The position numbers and the translations under genes were made by a program. Below the pieces are notes generated by a model that saw nothing but the letters and a program-made list of their open reading frames with translations, had not been told where the DNA came from and ran no database searches. DNA of 64,000 bases from DATLLN01 sp963797175. Its GTDB lineage: Bacteria > Actinomycetota > Thermoleophilia > Gaiellales > JAICJC01. Positions 1-8,264 of the stretch are shown here, one piece after another (the first letter of the stretch is position 1; each line of letters begins with the position of its first letter). The stretch lies in contig CAWCOL010000011.1 in the NCBI GenBank assembly GCA_963797175.1, positions 1 through 64,000 on the forward strand, in the 5' to 3' direction.

Positions 1-5
1 CTAAA

Positions 6-32
6 GGAAAGCCCTGCTGTGCAGGGCTTTCC
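6..32. terminator. Hairpin terminator, copy 1 of a dispersed hairpin
   Basis: A perfect 12-bp stem (GGAAAGCCCTGC at 6-17, its complement at 21-32) closes a 3-nt TGT loop. No gene precedes it inside the window, so it probably ends a gene lying to the left. Nearly the same hairpin recurs at 15356-15382 and a related one at 25421-25446, so it is also a member of a repeat family. Confidence 0.7.
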
Positions 33-53
33 CATTTCAGCCAGAACTCTCGT

Positions 54-71
54 GCATCACCGAGGCATCAC
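54..71. repeat. Tandem heptamer repeat, copy 1
   Basis: GCATCAC occurs twice, starting at 54 and 65, an 11-bp period. It begins exactly 21 nt after the hairpin at 6-32, the same spacing as copy 2 at 15404. Other copies are at 19288 and 25281. Direct repeats with one helical turn between them suggest a protein-binding site, for example a recombinase arm site; that role is inferred. Confidence 0.55.
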
Positions 72-355
72 GGCTACGGCATCGCTGTCACTGTCGCTGT
101 CGCTGCTGCTCGTTACGACGTGGGGATGAAGCGCATGGTTGAGCGGCATCCGGGTCGTTTGTGCCGGCCGGCGACTGTCGCCGTTAAGGCGTTTGCTTAC
201 GGCGTCGACGATGGCCCTGTGAGAGCGTGAAGCTGACCGCGTTCCAGTGCGTATTGGCTGCCCGGTTGCCCATCCGATCGAGTCACTCGCTGCTTCGTGA
301 TCTGCGAGTGTCAGGTGCCTTGATGACGAGGTCGGCGATGCGGGCGGGCTGGGCG
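72..355. other. No recognisable gene
   Basis: This stretch holds no open frame with family resemblance or a convincing ribosome binding site. A 68-codon plus-strand frame starting at 227 runs into the 3' end of the next minus-strand gene and looks random. A short run of CTGTCR-like hexamers lies around 86-112. Confidence 0.6.
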
Positions 356-1651
356 CTACCAGTAGGTGTTGTAGAGCAGCTCGACGGCCACTGCTTGGGC
401 GGCCAGCACCAGCACCACGAGGGTCGGTGGTAGGCGGCGCAGGTACGGTGCCGCGGCGACGGCGGCGAAGGGTGTCATGAACAGCCAGATCCGCTCGACC
501 TCCTCCTTGGTGTAGCCGGAACAGGTCGCGAGCAGGACGATCGCTGCCAGCGCCAGCGCAGGAGTGGCCCGCTCGTGAACGCCGCGGACGGCGCCGAGCA
601 TTGTGGGGATGCCGAGCGCGAGCAAGAATGCTGCGACATTTGCGAACACCCAGTAGGTATATGGCCGGTCACTGCCGACGCCGGCGAAGTAGCGCTGGCG
701 GGTCTGCTCGTAGGACGCGATCGGGTCGTAGCCGAAGAGGAGCCAGAGTGTCGCGTGGAGGGCGACGATGGCGATCGCTGTGAGGATGGCGAGCCGGATG
801 GCAGGGCGTCTGCCGCGCGTCGCCAGTACGATGATGCTGGCCCAGATCGGTACCGCGATCAGGGCATAGGAGAGGAACACGCCGAGCGCGGCGGCGGCCG
901 CGCCGAGGCGCTCGTGCCCGGCGAGCAGCAGCAGTGTCGTCGCGACCGCGAGCGTGCAGAAGACGGCGTCGGCTGACGTTGCCTCGTCGAGCAGCACGGA
1001 TGGGGCGAAGATCCAGGCCAGGGCGGCGATGCGGGCGGTGGTCCGGTCGTTCAGGCGGATTGCGAGCAGCCAGGTGAGGGGAGCGGCGGCGGCGCCGACG
1101 ACGAGGATCATGATCGTGGCCGGCCATGCTCCGGTGAGGCCGGCTTGGGCGAGGACGCCGAATATGAGGGTGGCCCCGGCCGGGTGGCCGGCCGAGTGCT
1201 CGGGGAGCGTCGGGATCAGATCCGGGAAGTGGCGCAGGAAGTCGAGCGGATCGTGGAGGTAGGTGGGTACCGCGGCGACGTACTCGTCGTGGCCGCTCGG
1301 GCCGGTGAAGGGGCGGGCCAGCTCGCTCGGACCGTGGCGGGCGATGTTGACGACCACGCGGGACGCCAGTGCGACGGCGAACAGCGCTGCCGGGTAGAAG
1401 CGGCGATCGTCTGGGAGCCTGACCGCGACCACGACGCAGAGGGCCAGGCCTCCGATCGAGATCAGCGCCCACCCGGTGACCAGCGGGTGGTAGGACGAGA
1501 AGAATGGGTAGTGCAGTGCTCCGGCGGTGCCGGCGTGTGCGTGGGGGCGATGCAGCCTGGCGCCGATCAGCATGGCCGCCACGACGAACCCGATCGTGGC
1601 GATCTCGGTCCAGCCGATCAGCCCCCGGGCTGACTGTGCGCGTCGGGTCAC
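356..1651 (-). CDS. Multi-pass membrane protein, GT-C glycosyltransferase-like
   Basis: This 431-residue protein is built of about ten hydrophobic segments separated by short polar loops, with a longer polar loop near residues 105-160. The layout resembles GT-C fold transferases (PMT/ArnT or DUF2029 type) that use polyprenyl-phosphate sugars on the outer face of the membrane. The GTG start at 1651 is chosen because it overlaps the upstream stop by 4 nt (GTGA), as elsewhere in this operon. It is the last gene of the nine-gene minus-strand operon and follows two soluble sugar-nucleotide or glycosyltransferase-like genes, which supports a glycosylation role. Family assignment is by architecture only; no catalytic motif was pinned down. 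Confidence 0.7.
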   Translation of the reverse strand: MTRRAQSARGLIGWTEIATIGFVVAAMLIGARLHRPHAHAGTAGALHYPFFSSYHPLVTGWALISIGGLALCVVVAVRLPDDRRFYPAALFAVALASRVVVNIARHGPSELARPFTGPSGHDEYVAAVPTYLHDPLDFLRHFPDLIPTLPEHSAGHPAGATLIFGVLAQAGLTGAWPATIMILVVGAAAAPLTWLLAIRLNDRTTARIAALAWIFAPSVLLDEATSADAVFCTLAVATTLLLLAGHERLGAAAAALGVFLSYALIAVPIWASIIVLATRGRRPAIRLAILTAIAIVALHATLWLLFGYDPIASYEQTRQRYFAGVGSDRPYTYWVFANVAAFLLALGIPTMLGAVRGVHERATPALALAAIVLLATCSGYTKEEVERIWLFMTPFAAVAAAPYLRRLPPTLVVLVLAAQAVAVELLYNTYW

Positions 1652-2790
1652 GCGCCCGTGCGCACCGCGCGGGCGGCCCAGATCAGCGCTAGCGCTGACT
1701 GGGCCTCGCACAGCTCGCCGCGTTCGGCGAGGTCCGCGGCCTCGCCGAGCGGCATCCGCACCAGTTCGATGCCTTCGTCGGCTGCGTGGGTCGGCGGCTC
1801 GAAGCGGACGTCGGTCGCCAGGAAGACGAGCCCGCGGAGCGAGAGGTGCGCGCTGGAGGAGAAGAAGCCGCCGATCCGCGTGAGCCGGCCGGCGATGCCG
1901 CCGACCTCCTCGCGCAGTTCGCGCACGGCGGCTGCGGTGGGGTGCTCGTCAGGGAGGATCGATCCGGCTGGCGTCTCCAGCGGGTGGGCTCCGACCGGGT
2001 GGCGGTACTGGCGGACGAGCACGGTGTTGCCGTGGACATCGACGGGCACGATCCAGACCGCGGGTGGCGTCTCGAGGTAGGAGTAGCGCGCGCCGTTCCC
2101 GAGCGCGTCGAGGCGCAGCGTGCGCCAGGGGGAGGAGAAGATGACCGTCCGCTCGCCCAGGACGGGCCTCGGGCGAGGCGCGAACGGCGCCGCGCCGGTC
2201 CCGGCCAGCAGCGCAGCGGTGGCCGGCGCGGCGTCGAGGTCGAGCCGCGCGAGGTCCTCGAACGTGTCCACGTCGGGGTGGGCGTCGAGCGTCTCCACCC
2301 GCAGCCCGGCGGCCCCGGCGGCGACCAGCGTCTGGGCCAGCACGTCGCCGGTCGACCAGGAGATCTCGCGGAACGGGGCGGGGTGGAACCGGCGCATCCC
2401 GATCAGGCAGTAGCCGCCGTCGAGGGAAGGGCCGACGACCAGGTCGGCCTGCGACTCGACGCCACGGCGGATCAGCTCCGCCGGATAGCTGGGCGCGTCG
2501 CCCGATACGAGCAGGTGCCCGTCGCGGACGGCGCCCTCCAGCGCGGCCGCCAGGCCCACGCCCTGCTGCGGGACGACCTCGGTGTAAGGGAACGCTCGGC
2601 GCAGCTCGTCGGCGTCCTTGGCGGGGGCCAGCAGCCCGGCGTTCGGGTCGGCCGCGCGGGCGTGAGCGAGCGCGTCGGTCACGAATGCCTGGGAGAGCCG
2701 CGCCGCCAGTTCGAGGCCTAACGGCGGGCACAGCCGCGTCTTCACCTGCCCCGGCCGCGGAGCCTTGGCAGTGATCAGCACGCGCGTCAC
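1648..2790 (-). CDS. TIGR04282-family (DUF2064) transferase fused to a Nudix hydrolase
   Basis: The 380-residue product has two domains. Residues 1-200 match the DUF2064/TIGR04282 family (rSAM/selenodomain-associated transferase 1), with the early ITAKAPRPGQVKTRL segment, VSGDAPSYP near 95-103, DGGYCLIG near 124-131 and DVDTFEDL near 173-180. Residues about 208-380 are a Nudix hydrolase of the ADP-ribose pyrophosphatase type, with a full Nudix box at about 276-298 (G-x5-E-x7-RELREE-x-G). The GTG start at 2790 overlaps the upstream stop by 4 nt. The fusion couples a nucleotidyl- or glycosyltransferase-like domain to a domain that hydrolyses nucleoside-diphosphate compounds, so both may act on one sugar nucleotide. 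The substrate is unknown. The radical SAM gene three positions upstream fits the known association of TIGR04282 with radical SAM loci. Confidence 0.85.
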   Translation of the reverse strand: MTRVLITAKAPRPGQVKTRLCPPLGLELAARLSQAFVTDALAHARAADPNAGLLAPAKDADELRRAFPYTEVVPQQGVGLAAALEGAVRDGHLLVSGDAPSYPAELIRRGVESQADLVVGPSLDGGYCLIGMRRFHPAPFREISWSTGDVLAQTLVAAGAAGLRVETLDAHPDVDTFEDLARLDLDAAPATAALLAGTGAAPFAPRPRPVLGERTVIFSSPWRTLRLDALGNGARYSYLETPPAVWIVPVDVHGNTVLVRQYRHPVGAHPLETPAGSILPDEHPTAAAVRELREEVGGIAGRLTRIGGFFSSSAHLSLRGLVFLATDVRFEPPTHAADEGIELVRMPLGEAADLAERGELCEAQSALALIWAARAVRTGA

Positions 2791-3473
2791 CCGGCCGCGA
2801 CCCTGAGCATGTGCCAGCCCGCACGGGCCGAAGCGAGGGGACGCCCCGAGACCTTCGAGTCTCCGGCCCGGCGCCGCCGGTAGTCCACCGGCACCTCGCT
2901 GACCCGGTACCCCATCCTGGCGGCGTTCCGGATCATCTCGGTCGGCCAGCCGTAGGTCATCTCGCGCAGCTCGAGCCGGTGGAGCACGTCGCTGCGGATG
3001 GCGCGAAACGGGCCCACGTCCGTCAACTGCACACCGAACCGCGCGCTCAGGACACTCGCCACCAGCCGGTTGCCGAGCGCTTGGTGCAGCGCCAGCGCGC
3101 CCGGCTCGCTGCGGGGTCGCGAGCGCGATCCCAGCACCAGGTCGAAGCGGCCGGCCGCGATCGGGTCGATCAGCAGTGGAGCCTGCTCGGCGACGTCGGC
3201 GCCGTCGCCGTCGATGAACAGCAGCACGTCGGCGCCGCCGGCGGCGCGGGCGCCGGTCAGACACGCCCGCCCGTAGCCCCGGGCCGGCTGCTCGATGACG
3301 CGCGCCCCGGCCGACCGCGCCACCCGTACGGTGGCGTCGGTCGAGCCGCCGTCGACGACGATCACCCCGGCCGTCGCCGTCCGGCCCGCGCCGCGGACGA
3401 CGTCGGCGATGGTCTGTTCCTCGTTGATCACGGGGATGACGGCCACCACGGAGGGCGTCACGGGAGCTCGCAC
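2787..3473 (-). CDS. Family 2 glycosyltransferase (dolichyl-phosphate mannosyltransferase-like)
   Basis: The 228-residue GT-A protein has the N-terminal nucleotide-binding strand and turn (AVIPVINEEQTI), VVDGGSTD near residue 40, and FIDGDGAD as the metal-binding DxD-type region near 88. No membrane anchor is seen, so it should be cytosolic. Such enzymes move a sugar from a nucleotide donor to a polyprenyl phosphate. That would feed the GT-C-like membrane protein two genes downstream. The start used is GTG at 3473; another in-frame GTG lies a few codons in. It begins 55 nt after the radical SAM stop and overlaps the next gene by 4 nt. Confidence 0.85.
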   Translation of the reverse strand: MRAPVTPSVVAVIPVINEEQTIADVVRGAGRTATAGVIVVDGGSTDATVRVARSAGARVIEQPARGYGRACLTGARAAGGADVLLFIDGDGADVAEQAPLLIDPIAAGRFDLVLGSRSRPRSEPGALALHQALGNRLVASVLSARFGVQLTDVGPFRAIRSDVLHRLELREMTYGWPTEMIRNAARMGYRVSEVPVDYRRRRAGDSKVSGRPLASARAGWHMLRVAAG

Positions 3474-3528
3474 CGCGTCGCGCTGTGGACTGGGTCGCTC
3501 TCCGACCGGAGAGCCGCGGGACCTATGC

Positions 3529-4371
3529 TCACCGGATGTTGCGGACCACGTCGTTTCCGGACGGCAGCCCGGCCGCCACCTGAAGGAACCGGCCCGCGGC
3601 CCGGTCGAGCGGCCGGGTCTCGCGGCTGACCAGCAGGTCGAGGTCAGTGCGGCCGTTGCGCACCGTTGGCGCGAACGGGTGCATGAAGGCGCCCTCCGCA
3701 GTCAGCGTCAGCTCCGGCAGGACGTCGGTTGGGCCGAGTTGGACGCCCAGCTCCTCGACCGCCGCTCGGCCCCGGCGCACGACCGAGCGCACGACGTGGT
3801 CCTCGTCGGGGATGCCCAGGCCGCGGTGCAGCTCGCACAACCGCGCCAGCTCCTCCTCGGTCTGGTACTCGACGGTGGTCGCGAGGCGGACGTGGATGCC
3901 GCGGTCGAGCAGCCGGGGGATGCTGCGCACCACCTTGGCGAAGTTCTCGGGGCCGCGGAACTCGTCGTTTCGGTCCGGCTCATCGGAGTCGAGCGAGATC
4001 TGCAGGGCGACGTCGAGGTCGGCCAGCGGCTCCAGCCGCGTGAGCGCCTCGTCAGTGAACAGCGTGCCGTTGGTCAGCACAATCGTGGGCAGGATCGAGG
4101 CGATCATCTGGAGCGTCTCGGTGAACCCGGGCGCCATGAAGGTCTCGCCGCCGGTGATGCCGATGCAGCCAAAGCCGAGGTCGCGGGCCTCGCGCGCAGC
4201 CGTGATCATCGCATCGGCCGTCATCGTCCGCCGCTGGACGATGCGCGGCGAGGACTCAGTCAGGCAGTACCGGCAGGCCAGGTTGCAGTGGTAGGTCGCA
4301 TAGAGCCACAGCCGATCGCCGATCCGCCCCTCCTCGGCAGCGGTCTTGATGGACGCGCGCAGGTCAGCCAT
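3529..4371 (-). CDS. Radical SAM enzyme
   Basis: The 280-residue protein carries the canonical cluster motif CxxxCxxC as C29, C33 and C36 (HCNLACRYC), then ITGGETF near residue 92, which is the GGE SAM-binding motif. LTNGTLF and ISLDSDEPDRND follow, as in the core barrel of this superfamily. There is no SPASM-type cysteine-rich tail and no other domain. It starts inside the 3' end of the AhpD-like gene (8-nt overlap) and is followed by sugar-transfer genes. The substrate cannot be read from sequence. A small-molecule or sugar-linked modification is inferred from the TIGR04282 neighbour, whose family is tied to radical SAM and arsenosugar-type loci; no ArsM-like methyltransferase is present here. 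Confidence 0.9.
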   Translation of the reverse strand: MADLRASIKTAAEEGRIGDRLWLYATYHCNLACRYCLTESSPRIVQRRTMTADAMITAAREARDLGFGCIGITGGETFMAPGFTETLQMIASILPTIVLTNGTLFTDEALTRLEPLADLDVALQISLDSDEPDRNDEFRGPENFAKVVRSIPRLLDRGIHVRLATTVEYQTEEELARLCELHRGLGIPDEDHVVRSVVRRGRAAVEELGVQLGPTDVLPELTLTAEGAFMHPFAPTVRNGRTDLDLLVSRETRPLDRAAGRFLQVAAGLPSGNDVVRNIR

Positions 4372-4888
4372 CGCCGCTCCCGGGCGGAGGGATATCGAAC
4401 GCGCTGCAATACTGGTTCAACATCGTGATCGTCCCCACCAGGATGGTCAGCTCGACCAGCTGGTCGTCGCGGACGTGGTCGAGCAGCCGGGCAACCAGGG
4501 CATCGTCCACGCCGGCCGCGTCCATCGTGACCGCGTCGACCCAGTCGACGATCGCGCGGTCGCGGGCCTGGAGCGCGTCCAGGTCGCCACCGCAGACGGC
4601 TGCCAGCTCGGCGCCGGGCACGCCCGCTTCGACGGCGATCGGGCGATGCGCGGCCAGACAGTAGCGGCAGCCGTTCAGCTGCGAGACGCGCATGATCACC
4701 AACTCCTTGGTGGCCAGATCGATCGAGCTCTCGCCCATGATCTGGCCCAAGTACGGCATCAGCGTCTCCAGCAGGTCAGGCGCGGTGGCCAGCGACCGGG
4801 TCAGCGCGGACGCCGATCCGTCCGGCCGGTACCAGACCCGGGAGAGGATCGGAGCGTCCTCGACGTCGATCAGCGGGATGCGGCTAAT
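4364..4888 (-). CDS. AhpD/carboxymuconolactone decarboxylase-family protein, probable ATT start
   Basis: The protein has the AhpD-like signature NGCRYCLAAH, a CxxC with a histidine four residues later (C74, C77, H81 in the long form). Relatives act as peroxidases or disulfide reductants, or as lactone decarboxylases. The first in-frame ATG is at 4759 and would give 131 residues, cutting off the usual N-terminal helices. Reading back, the family-like opening SRIPLIDVEDAP follows an ATT codon at 4888 with AAGG just upstream, and no ATG, GTG or TTG occurs between that point and the in-frame stop. ATT is therefore the preferred start, giving 174 residues and a 5-nt overlap with the cytochrome gene. 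Its place between haem proteins and the radical SAM gene suggests a redox role. Confidence 0.75.
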   Translation of the reverse strand: MSRIPLIDVEDAPILSRVWYRPDGSASALTRSLATAPDLLETLMPYLGQIMGESSIDLATKELVIMRVSQLNGCRYCLAAHRPIAVEAGVPGAELAAVCGGDLDALQARDRAIVDWVDAVTMDAAGVDDALVARLLDHVRDDQLVELTILVGTITMLNQYCSAFDIPPPGSGDG

Positions 4889-5237
4889 CGTCCTTCGCCC
4901 CTTGCCGGATCCAGTCGGCGATCACGCGCCGGTCGGATCGGGTCAGCAGGTTCTTGCGCGATGGATCCACCGGGTGCAGCAGCAGGTAGCTCAGCTCCGG
5001 ATGGCCCGGCACCACCCGCTCATAGGACGCCGCGGTAGGCGGCGACTGGCGGATCAGCTGCGCGTACGAATGGCCCGGTCGAAGGTCAAGGTAGGGATAG
5101 GCGACCGGATGGCACGACGTGCACTTCTGGTCGAAGATCGGCTGCACGTCGTCGCGGAACGACACGGTGCCGGCAGCGCCGCCACCGTCGCCGCACGACA
5201 CAGACAGGGCGCCAGCCGCGACCACCGCGAGCACCAC
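4884..5237 (-). CDS. Small c-type haem lipoprotein
   Basis: A GTG at 5237 overlaps the upstream stop by one base (TAGTG). The 117-residue product opens with a lipoprotein signal peptide ending in a LSVSC lipobox near residue 15, so it should be anchored outside the membrane. One haem motif follows (CTSCH), then DLRPGHSYAQL, a PGHPELSYLL stretch and the terminal DWIRQGA, the pattern of short cytochrome domains related to the PSCyt1 group. The ORF stays open further upstream, but that part is the antisense of the preceding gene in another frame and is not used. It is probably an electron-transfer partner of the larger haem protein encoded just upstream. Confidence 0.8.
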   Translation of the reverse strand: MVLAVVAAGALSVSCGDGGGAAGTVSFRDDVQPIFDQKCTSCHPVAYPYLDLRPGHSYAQLIRQSPPTAASYERVVPGHPELSYLLLHPVDPSRKNLLTRSDRRVIADWIRQGAKDD

Positions 5238-6298
5238 TACGACCGCACCGTGAGGAACGAGCTTGCGCTGCACAGCCGGTCGACGGCGAGGAAGATCCAC
5301 GGCCCCTTCAGCCGCTCGGGGATGGTGGTGCTCCAGACGCCCGCCTTTGCGTCCGGCGCATGCACCTCGAACACCCTGCCTGACCCGGGGTTGGCGACGA
5401 GCGTGTAGTTGGGATCGAGGTTCGGCCCGGCCACGGACATCGACAGTCGCTCGCCGCCGCCCGGCACCGGCTGCACCTTGGGGTCGGAGATGCTCGGGGT
5501 GGTCAGGGCGCGGGTGGCGAGCCCGAAGTCGATGGTGGTCGATCCGCCCACCGGGAGCGCCACGAAGTGCGACGTGTAGATCGTCTTCGGCGCGTACGCC
5601 TTCAGCTCGAACGTCCCGGTCGGCACCCCAGTCAGCACGTAGCGGCCGGCGCCGTCGGTCTGCGCCACCTTGTAGTGCTCCTCGCCGCCCTCCTGGCCCG
5701 GCCCGCGCAGCAGCAGCGTCACCAGCGCGCCCTTGATCGGCTTGCGCTGGGCGTCGATCACCGTGCCGCGGATCGTCCCGGTGCCGTTCGGCGTCGTCGC
5801 CAGCGGCAGCTGGGCCAGCGCCGGCTCGCCCGGCAGCGGCACGGTCGACTTGGGCGGCAGCTGGCCGTCCGGGCCGCGGGCGCCCTGCATGATCCAGCGG
5901 CGAAGCAGGTCGACCTGGGCGTGCGACAGCGGCGGTTTGCCGAACGGCATTCGGCCGCCGATCTGCGCAGCATGGCCGAATCCGGCGATCTTCAGGTAGA
6001 GAAAGCTCTTCTCCGGATCGCCCGCAACCAGGTAGGCGTAGTTGGGATCCTCGAGCGCCGGCTGATTCACCAGGGACGCGTACGAGTTGCCCGGCGACAG
6101 GTCGATCGTCGGGTTCACGATCGGATGGCACCCCTGGCACCCGGCGCTGGTGAACAGCGCCTGCACCTGCGAATAGCTGACCGTACTCGATCCGGTCGCG
6201 CTACCCGGAGAGGAGTCGTCCGACCGCACGGCCAGGACTGCGATGAGAGGGAATCCGATCGCCGGCACGAGGAACGCCAAGGCTATCCACAGCCGCAC
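5237..6298 (-). CDS. Exported c-type haem protein with carboxypeptidase-regulatory-like domain
   Basis: The 353-residue protein begins with a hydrophobic signal or anchor (about residues 3-24). Residues about 40-145 form a haem domain with CQGCH near 54-58, DLSPGNSYASLV, a conserved GGRMPFGKPPLS loop carrying a possible axial Met, and RRWIMQGA at its end. Residues about 170-240 resemble a carboxypeptidase-regulatory-like (CnaB-type) beta domain (GTIRGTVIDAQRKPIKGALV...GRYVLTGVPTGTFEL). The rest is beta-rich without a clear family. It lies 50 nt downstream of the PhnD-like gene and is coupled to the small haem lipoprotein, so the two probably work together outside the cell membrane. Electron donor and acceptor are unknown. 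Confidence 0.8.
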   Translation of the reverse strand: MRLWIALAFLVPAIGFPLIAVLAVRSDDSSPGSATGSSTVSYSQVQALFTSAGCQGCHPIVNPTIDLSPGNSYASLVNQPALEDPNYAYLVAGDPEKSFLYLKIAGFGHAAQIGGRMPFGKPPLSHAQVDLLRRWIMQGARGPDGQLPPKSTVPLPGEPALAQLPLATTPNGTGTIRGTVIDAQRKPIKGALVTLLLRGPGQEGGEEHYKVAQTDGAGRYVLTGVPTGTFELKAYAPKTIYTSHFVALPVGGSTTIDFGLATRALTTPSISDPKVQPVPGGGERLSMSVAGPNLDPNYTLVANPGSGRVFEVHAPDAKAGVWSTTIPERLKGPWIFLAVDRLCSASSFLTVRS

Positions 6299-6348
6299 GA
6301 GGCGATCCTACCCGAGCCCCACGGCGACGATCCGGCCGTTTCCGATGC

Positions 6349-7140
6349 TCACGCCGACGCGCCCACCGCGGCGATCAGGTCGGTGTAGCCCGACTCGTCC
6401 CCGTCGACCCAGCGGTTGACGTACTCCAGCCGCATCGGGTCGCACAGCTCGGGTTGCGAGGCGTCCATCTCCAGGAGCAGCTCGCGGAAGCGCTCATGGT
6501 CTGCGCCGGACGAGGTCAGTGCGGTGAAGTTGCAGTGGTGGAACGGCGGCGACGTCCACGCGATCCGGACATCCCCACCAGCCGTCCCCTCCGCCGTCAT
6601 CGCCGCCAGCGTGGGTTCGGAGACGATGCAGGCGTCGAGGTCGCCGGCCAGCATCCGCTGGAACTGTTCGACCTCGGCGCCGCCCGTGTCGCCGTGCTTG
6701 CCGACGTCACGGTTGAGCTGATCCATGCGGGCGTCGGACGAGGGGTCGAAGCCCTCCCTGCGCAGCCAGTAGGCTGGCAGGATGAACGCTTGGGGCGAGT
6801 CGATGTCGCCGAAGCCGATCCGCGCCCCTCGCAGCGCGTCGAGATCCACCAGCCCCGGGTCGCGTGCGACGATGTGGCTCGTCCAGCCCCGGTCGGTGTC
6901 GCGCATGGCGATCGCCGAGCACGCGCCGCCGGCCCGCAGGCGGGTGCGGACGTAGGCGAGGTTCGTGTTCCAGGCGACGTCGATCTCGCCGGCGAAGAGG
7001 GCGTCCACCTGCCGCTCGTAGGTCGAGTAGAGCGTGTGCTCGGCCGGGAAGTCCCGCTCGGCGAACCAGACGCGGAACGCCTCCCAGATGGTCACCACTC
7101 GTGGGTGGTAGGCCACCGCCCCAACGCGATATGCGGTCAC
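6349..7140 (-). CDS. PhnD-like periplasmic-binding-fold protein without signal peptide
   Basis: The 263-residue product has the two-lobed phosphonate-binding (PhnD/SsuA-type) pattern: RVGAVAYHPRVVTIWEAF at the N-terminus, a FAGEIDVAWNTNLAYV segment near residue 55, and GFGDIDSPQAFILP near 112, typical of the ligand hinge. There is no signal peptide, lipobox or ABC permease/ATPase beside it, so transport is unlikely. Cytosolic proteins of this fold include enzymes and sensors. The GTG start at 7140 overlaps the acyl-CoA dehydrogenase-like stop by 4 nt, which implies a linked function. The ligand is unknown. Confidence 0.75.
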   Translation of the reverse strand: MTAYRVGAVAYHPRVVTIWEAFRVWFAERDFPAEHTLYSTYERQVDALFAGEIDVAWNTNLAYVRTRLRAGGACSAIAMRDTDRGWTSHIVARDPGLVDLDALRGARIGFGDIDSPQAFILPAYWLRREGFDPSSDARMDQLNRDVGKHGDTGGAEVEQFQRMLAGDLDACIVSEPTLAAMTAEGTAGGDVRIAWTSPPFHHCNFTALTSSGADHERFRELLLEMDASQPELCDPMRLEYVNRWVDGDESGYTDLIAAVGASA

Positions 7141-8264
7141 GCAAACACCTCCTGGCCGGTCACGGCCTTGCCGATGAACTCGTAGAGCAGGTCTGTCGTC
7201 GGCGCCATCACCGAGGCCGCGCGCGCATCGCGGAACAGCCTCTCCAGTGGGAGCTGGCGCGAGAAGGCGGCCCCGCCGCCGACACGCATCGCCTCGCTGG
7301 TCACCTCGAGCGCCATCTCGGCTGCGGCGGCCTTCACAGCCAGCACGCCGAGTTGCGCCTCGGGCGCCCCGGCGTCGAGCTGGCCGGCGACCTCGTAGAG
7401 CAGTGCGCGCGCCTGCATCTGCCGGACTTTGGCGGCGGCCAGCCGGGCGCGGACGACCGGCAGGTCGGCGAGCGACGCGCCGAGGTGCTCGAGCCGCGCG
7501 CCGGAGGCATGGGCGGCGGCGGCGTCCACGGCCGCTCCGGCGAGCCCGACAGCGCAGGCGGCGCTGCAGATCACGAACGCCGGCAGCGTCGCCGACAGCA
7601 TCAGCCCGAACCCTGCCCCGGCATCGCCCAGGCGCTGGCTCTCGGCGACCTCGACGCCGCGCAGCGTCATCGGCGCCGAGGCGTTACCGCGCAGGCCGAG
7701 GCCGTCGAACGCGCCGCTCACCTCCAGGCCGGGTGCGTCGCCAGGCACCAGGTACAGGTCGGAGGCGAGCGGATCGTCCGCCGACTCGACGCCCACCGAG
7801 ATCACGTAGCGGTCGGCGTGCCCGGCGCTCGTCACCCACGACTTGTCAGCGTCGATCACAACCCCAGCGGGCCTTGGCACCGCTCGCGAGACGGGGCTCC
7901 AGAAGTGGCTCCGCGAGCCACGCTCCGAGTAGGCCAGCGTCGCCAGGTGCGCGCCGCTCGCGATCTCCGCGAGCGCGTCGTCGATTAGCGAGTTCGTCCC
8001 GCGGCCGCCGGCCAGCGTCGCGGTCGCGGCGAGATGCATCGTGAGCACCATCCCGCTCGACCCGCATGCGGCCGCAACCTGCTCGACCACCTCGGCCGCA
8101 TCGACCAGGCTCGCGCCCAGCCCTCCGCACTCGGCGGGGACGAGCAGGCCGAACAACCCCTGGGTTCGCAGCGCGTCCACTGCCTCGCTCGGAAACCGCG
8201 CGTCCACGTCGACCTCACCGGCCCGCTCAGCGATCACGCCCACCGGAACAACCGGCGACTGCAT
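7137..8264 (-). CDS. Acyl-CoA dehydrogenase-like flavoprotein
   Basis: The 375-residue protein follows the acyl-CoA dehydrogenase fold. It has a helical N-terminal domain (RFPSEAVDALRTQGLFGLL), a middle beta domain with AYSERGSRSHFWSP and DKSWVTSAGHADRYV, and a C-terminal helical domain ending in a GGGAAFSRQLPLERLFRDAR segment. Flavin use is inferred from family. The start is ATG at 8264; a GTG at 8273, four bases after a GGAGG-like site, would add three residues. It is the first gene of the nine-gene operon. Relatives of this divergent branch also act on non-thioester substrates, for example as N- or S-oxygenases, so the product need not be fatty-acid related. Confidence 0.8.
   Translation of the reverse strand: MQSPVVPVGVIAERAGEVDVDARFPSEAVDALRTQGLFGLLVPAECGGLGASLVDAAEVVEQVAAACGSSGMVLTMHLAATATLAGGRGTNSLIDDALAEIASGAHLATLAYSERGSRSHFWSPVSRAVPRPAGVVIDADKSWVTSAGHADRYVISVGVESADDPLASDLYLVPGDAPGLEVSGAFDGLGLRGNASAPMTLRGVEVAESQRLGDAGAGFGLMLSATLPAFVICSAACAVGLAGAAVDAAAAHASGARLEHLGASLADLPVVRARLAAAKVRQMQARALLYEVAGQLDAGAPEAQLGVLAVKAAAAEMALEVTSEAMRVGGGAAFSRQLPLERLFRDARAASVMAPTTDLLYEFIGKAVTGQEVFA

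Noticed and set aside
227..433. A 68-codon plus-strand frame near the left edge.
   Set aside because: It overlaps the 3' end of the minus-strand membrane-protein gene and lacks any domain or ribosome binding site.
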